A stretch of 64,000 nt of DNA from positions 3,141,036 through 3,205,035 of the forward strand of contig NZ_CP009516.1 in assembly GCF_000970285.1 (NCBI RefSeq). The letters are read 5' to 3'. Position 1 is the stretch's first letter. Each line of letters starts with the position of its first letter. The translations under genes and the position numbers were made by a program. The notes beneath the pieces were generated by a model, which had not been told where the DNA came from, ran no database searches, and worked only from the letters and a program-made list of their open reading frames with translations. This document shows positions 63,129 through 64,000 of the stretch, one piece after another. The stretch is from Methanosarcina horonobensis HB-1 = JCM 15518. Its GTDB lineage: Archaea > Halobacteriota > Methanosarcinia > Methanosarcinales > Methanosarcinaceae.

Positions 63129-63171
63129 CTGATTAATCGAGTGTACTATGAAATAATAGGAGTTTTCAATA

Positions 63172-63327
63172 ATGGGTCTACGGTTAACAGTTGCCATGTT
63201 ATTTTTAATGAGCTTTCTAACATGGCGTTTTTTTGATGTGGCTGGCTATATCTGGCTTGGGTTTGTACTTGGTCAAATATCATATGCTGAGCATTGGGCA
63301 TTTCCGTCCAACATCACTAAAAAGTAA
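63172..63327 (+). CDS. 51-residue membrane peptide
   Basis: ATG 63172 with AGGAG upstream; TAA at 63327. Two short hydrophobic runs (LTVAMLFLMSFLTW and VAGYIWLGFVLGQI) with aromatic residues; possible two-helix hairpin. It is the only gene directly behind the palindromic promoter. Confidence 0.6.
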   Translation: MGLRLTVAMLFLMSFLTWRFFDVAGYIWLGFVLGQISYAEHWAFPSNITKK

Positions 63328-63401
63328 AATAAGGGCATCTTCCTGATTTTAACGTAGATGTACACTAAGAAATAGTTAATTATTTTGAGTAAACGAAATA
63401 G

Positions 63402-63549
63402 ATGAGAAAAGCCATATTCGAGAAGTTTTCCGAGGGTATCATCCCAAGTATTGACCTCAAGACAGTGGATAGTTTCCAAGAAAATATGGGAAGCTCTTGA
63501 GAAGCACTACAAAGGTCGAATCTATTTTTTTGATGAATTGATGTCTTAA
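63402..63549 (+). pseudogene. Possible frameshifted small ORF
   Basis: ATG 63402 reads MRKAIFEKFSEGIIPSIDLK then stops. The +1 frame continues KKIWEALEKHYKGRIYFFDE to TAA 63549. The two halves read as one protein-like sequence split by one base. No family recognised. Confidence 0.3.
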
Positions 63550-63732
63550 TTTCAATCTATTTAATCCACCATCGTTATTTCCGCTGTTGTTTTTTTCCGG
63601 GCTTTTTTTCCTGCCTTCTGTTAGTTAGTTACATACATCTTTTATTTCAAACTTTTAAGTAAAATTACTTATTTATCTTATTTCTCTTAATTTATATTCT
63701 CTTTTTATAATCCAATTGATTAATTATTTTTT
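63550..63732. other. Leader of the coat-like gene
   Basis: AT-rich, with TTTTTATAATCC-like tract (about 63700-63712) close to the ATG at 63733. No distinct SD is seen; transcript may be nearly leaderless. Confidence 0.35.
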
Positions 63733-64000
63733 ATGATCTCAAAATTTAAAGAAAAGTTTTCCAGAAAAAACATTAAATCGGTAGCTCTAAAATCTGCCAC
63801 CGCAATATCCGGAGGCATGGCGGTACTCTCTGCCAATGCTTCTGCAGCAATAAACACAACTGCCATTACTGAGGCCATAAGTGCAGTAACCGGTATCCTC
63901 CCGGCTATGGGAGATATGGTCTCTGCTGCAATCGGTCCTATGATGACCATAGGAATTTGTATGTTCTGTCTCAGGTTCTTTGACGATATCCTGGGGGCGA
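63733..64000 (+). CDS. Leader-plus-TM protein resembling a filamentous-virus coat protein (partial)
   Basis: At least 89 residues, cut by the window edge. Basic N-terminus (FKEKFSRKNIKSVALKS), a hydrophobic Ala-rich signal ending SANASA (about 35-40), then AINTTAITEAISAVTGILPA and a membrane span (IGPMMTIGICMFCLRFFDD). Short Ala/Gly-rich helix with leader and single span matches the major coat proteins of inoviruses in layout, and also some holin-like peptides. The minus-strand frame over this DNA is a shadow. Confidence 0.6.
   Translation, partial: MISKFKEKFSRKNIKSVALKSATAISGGMAVLSANASAAINTTAITEAISAVTGILPAMGDMVSAAIGPMMTIGICMFCLRFFDDILGA

Noticed and set aside
63720-63950. 76-codon minus-strand frame at the window end
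   Set aside because: Antisense of the coat-like gene, whose leader and TM pattern are more convincing.

Overview
The window is archaeal and almost certainly from a Methanosarcina-type methanogen. It carries methenyl-tetrahydromethanopterin cyclohydrolase (mch), an archaeal LL-diaminopimelate aminotransferase, UPF0280, DUF432 and DUF2124 proteins, the indolepyruvate oxidoreductase/phenylacetate-CoA ligase set, HisKA_2 sensor kinases, and long surface proteins with PKD, NosD-type beta-helix and PGF-type C-terminal anchors. Promoters are archaeal TATA boxes, intergenic DNA is AT-rich and long, and there is no rRNA, intact tRNA or CRISPR array. The species cannot be fixed from sequence reading alone.

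Layout. 0.3-5.4 kb: a membrane-anchored winged-helix regulator, diverging from a tandemly duplicated cassette (secreted coiled-coil protein plus small lipoprotein, twice) whose two promoters share a 17-bp element. 5.4-10.9 kb: a decayed accessory zone with a broken HepT toxin beside an intact MntA-like partner, an AAA/DUF4143 ATPase and a detached C-terminal piece of a second copy, a UbiA prenyltransferase, and a wrecked beta-propeller gene. 11-14.2 kb: the intact beta-propeller/PKD paralogue and a run of very small proteins. 14.7-18.6 kb: iorA-iorB-paaK, overlapping genes ending in a strong terminator. 18.6-28 kb: an envelope and osmotic block (a 13-bp x 10 tandem repeat, MscS, a FAS1 lipoprotein, a CmpX-like TM-helix protein, CorA, DUF432, MscS). 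28-48.5 kb: an isochorismatase-fold protein with unusual motif order, a 2084-residue papain/PKD/NosD surface protein, tungsten-type aldehyde oxidoreductase with a MoaD-like partner, a PocR/PAS kinase, UPF0280, DapL, nitroreductase, DUF2124, mch and a U32 peptidase-family protein. 48.5-53.5 kb: a 22-codon peptide gene, an acyltransferase, small regulators and a second HisKA_2 kinase.

From about 53.5 kb to the end the DNA becomes accessory and virus- or plasmid-like. It holds pseudogenes of a GNAT and of a RelE toxin/antitoxin pair, a frameshifted P-loop ATPase, two different tyrosine recombinases, and a tightly overlapping six-gene operon (zinc ribbon, two one-helix membrane peptides, a PD-(D/E)XK-like nuclease, a small ORF and a putative DNA-binding protein). 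It also holds iterated 19-bp palindromes, a 122-bp MITE with perfect 9-bp ends and 8-bp target duplications, an 18-bp x 4 iteron array beside a 14-bp-stem hairpin, and several one-helix membrane peptides. At the window edge is an Ala-rich leader-plus-TM protein that resembles filamentous-virus major coat proteins.

The best candidate for something undescribed is this 54-64 kb region: one or more archaeal integrative elements, possibly inovirus-like, whose putative origin, regulatory palindromes and mini-operon are directly visible. The virus assignment is inference.
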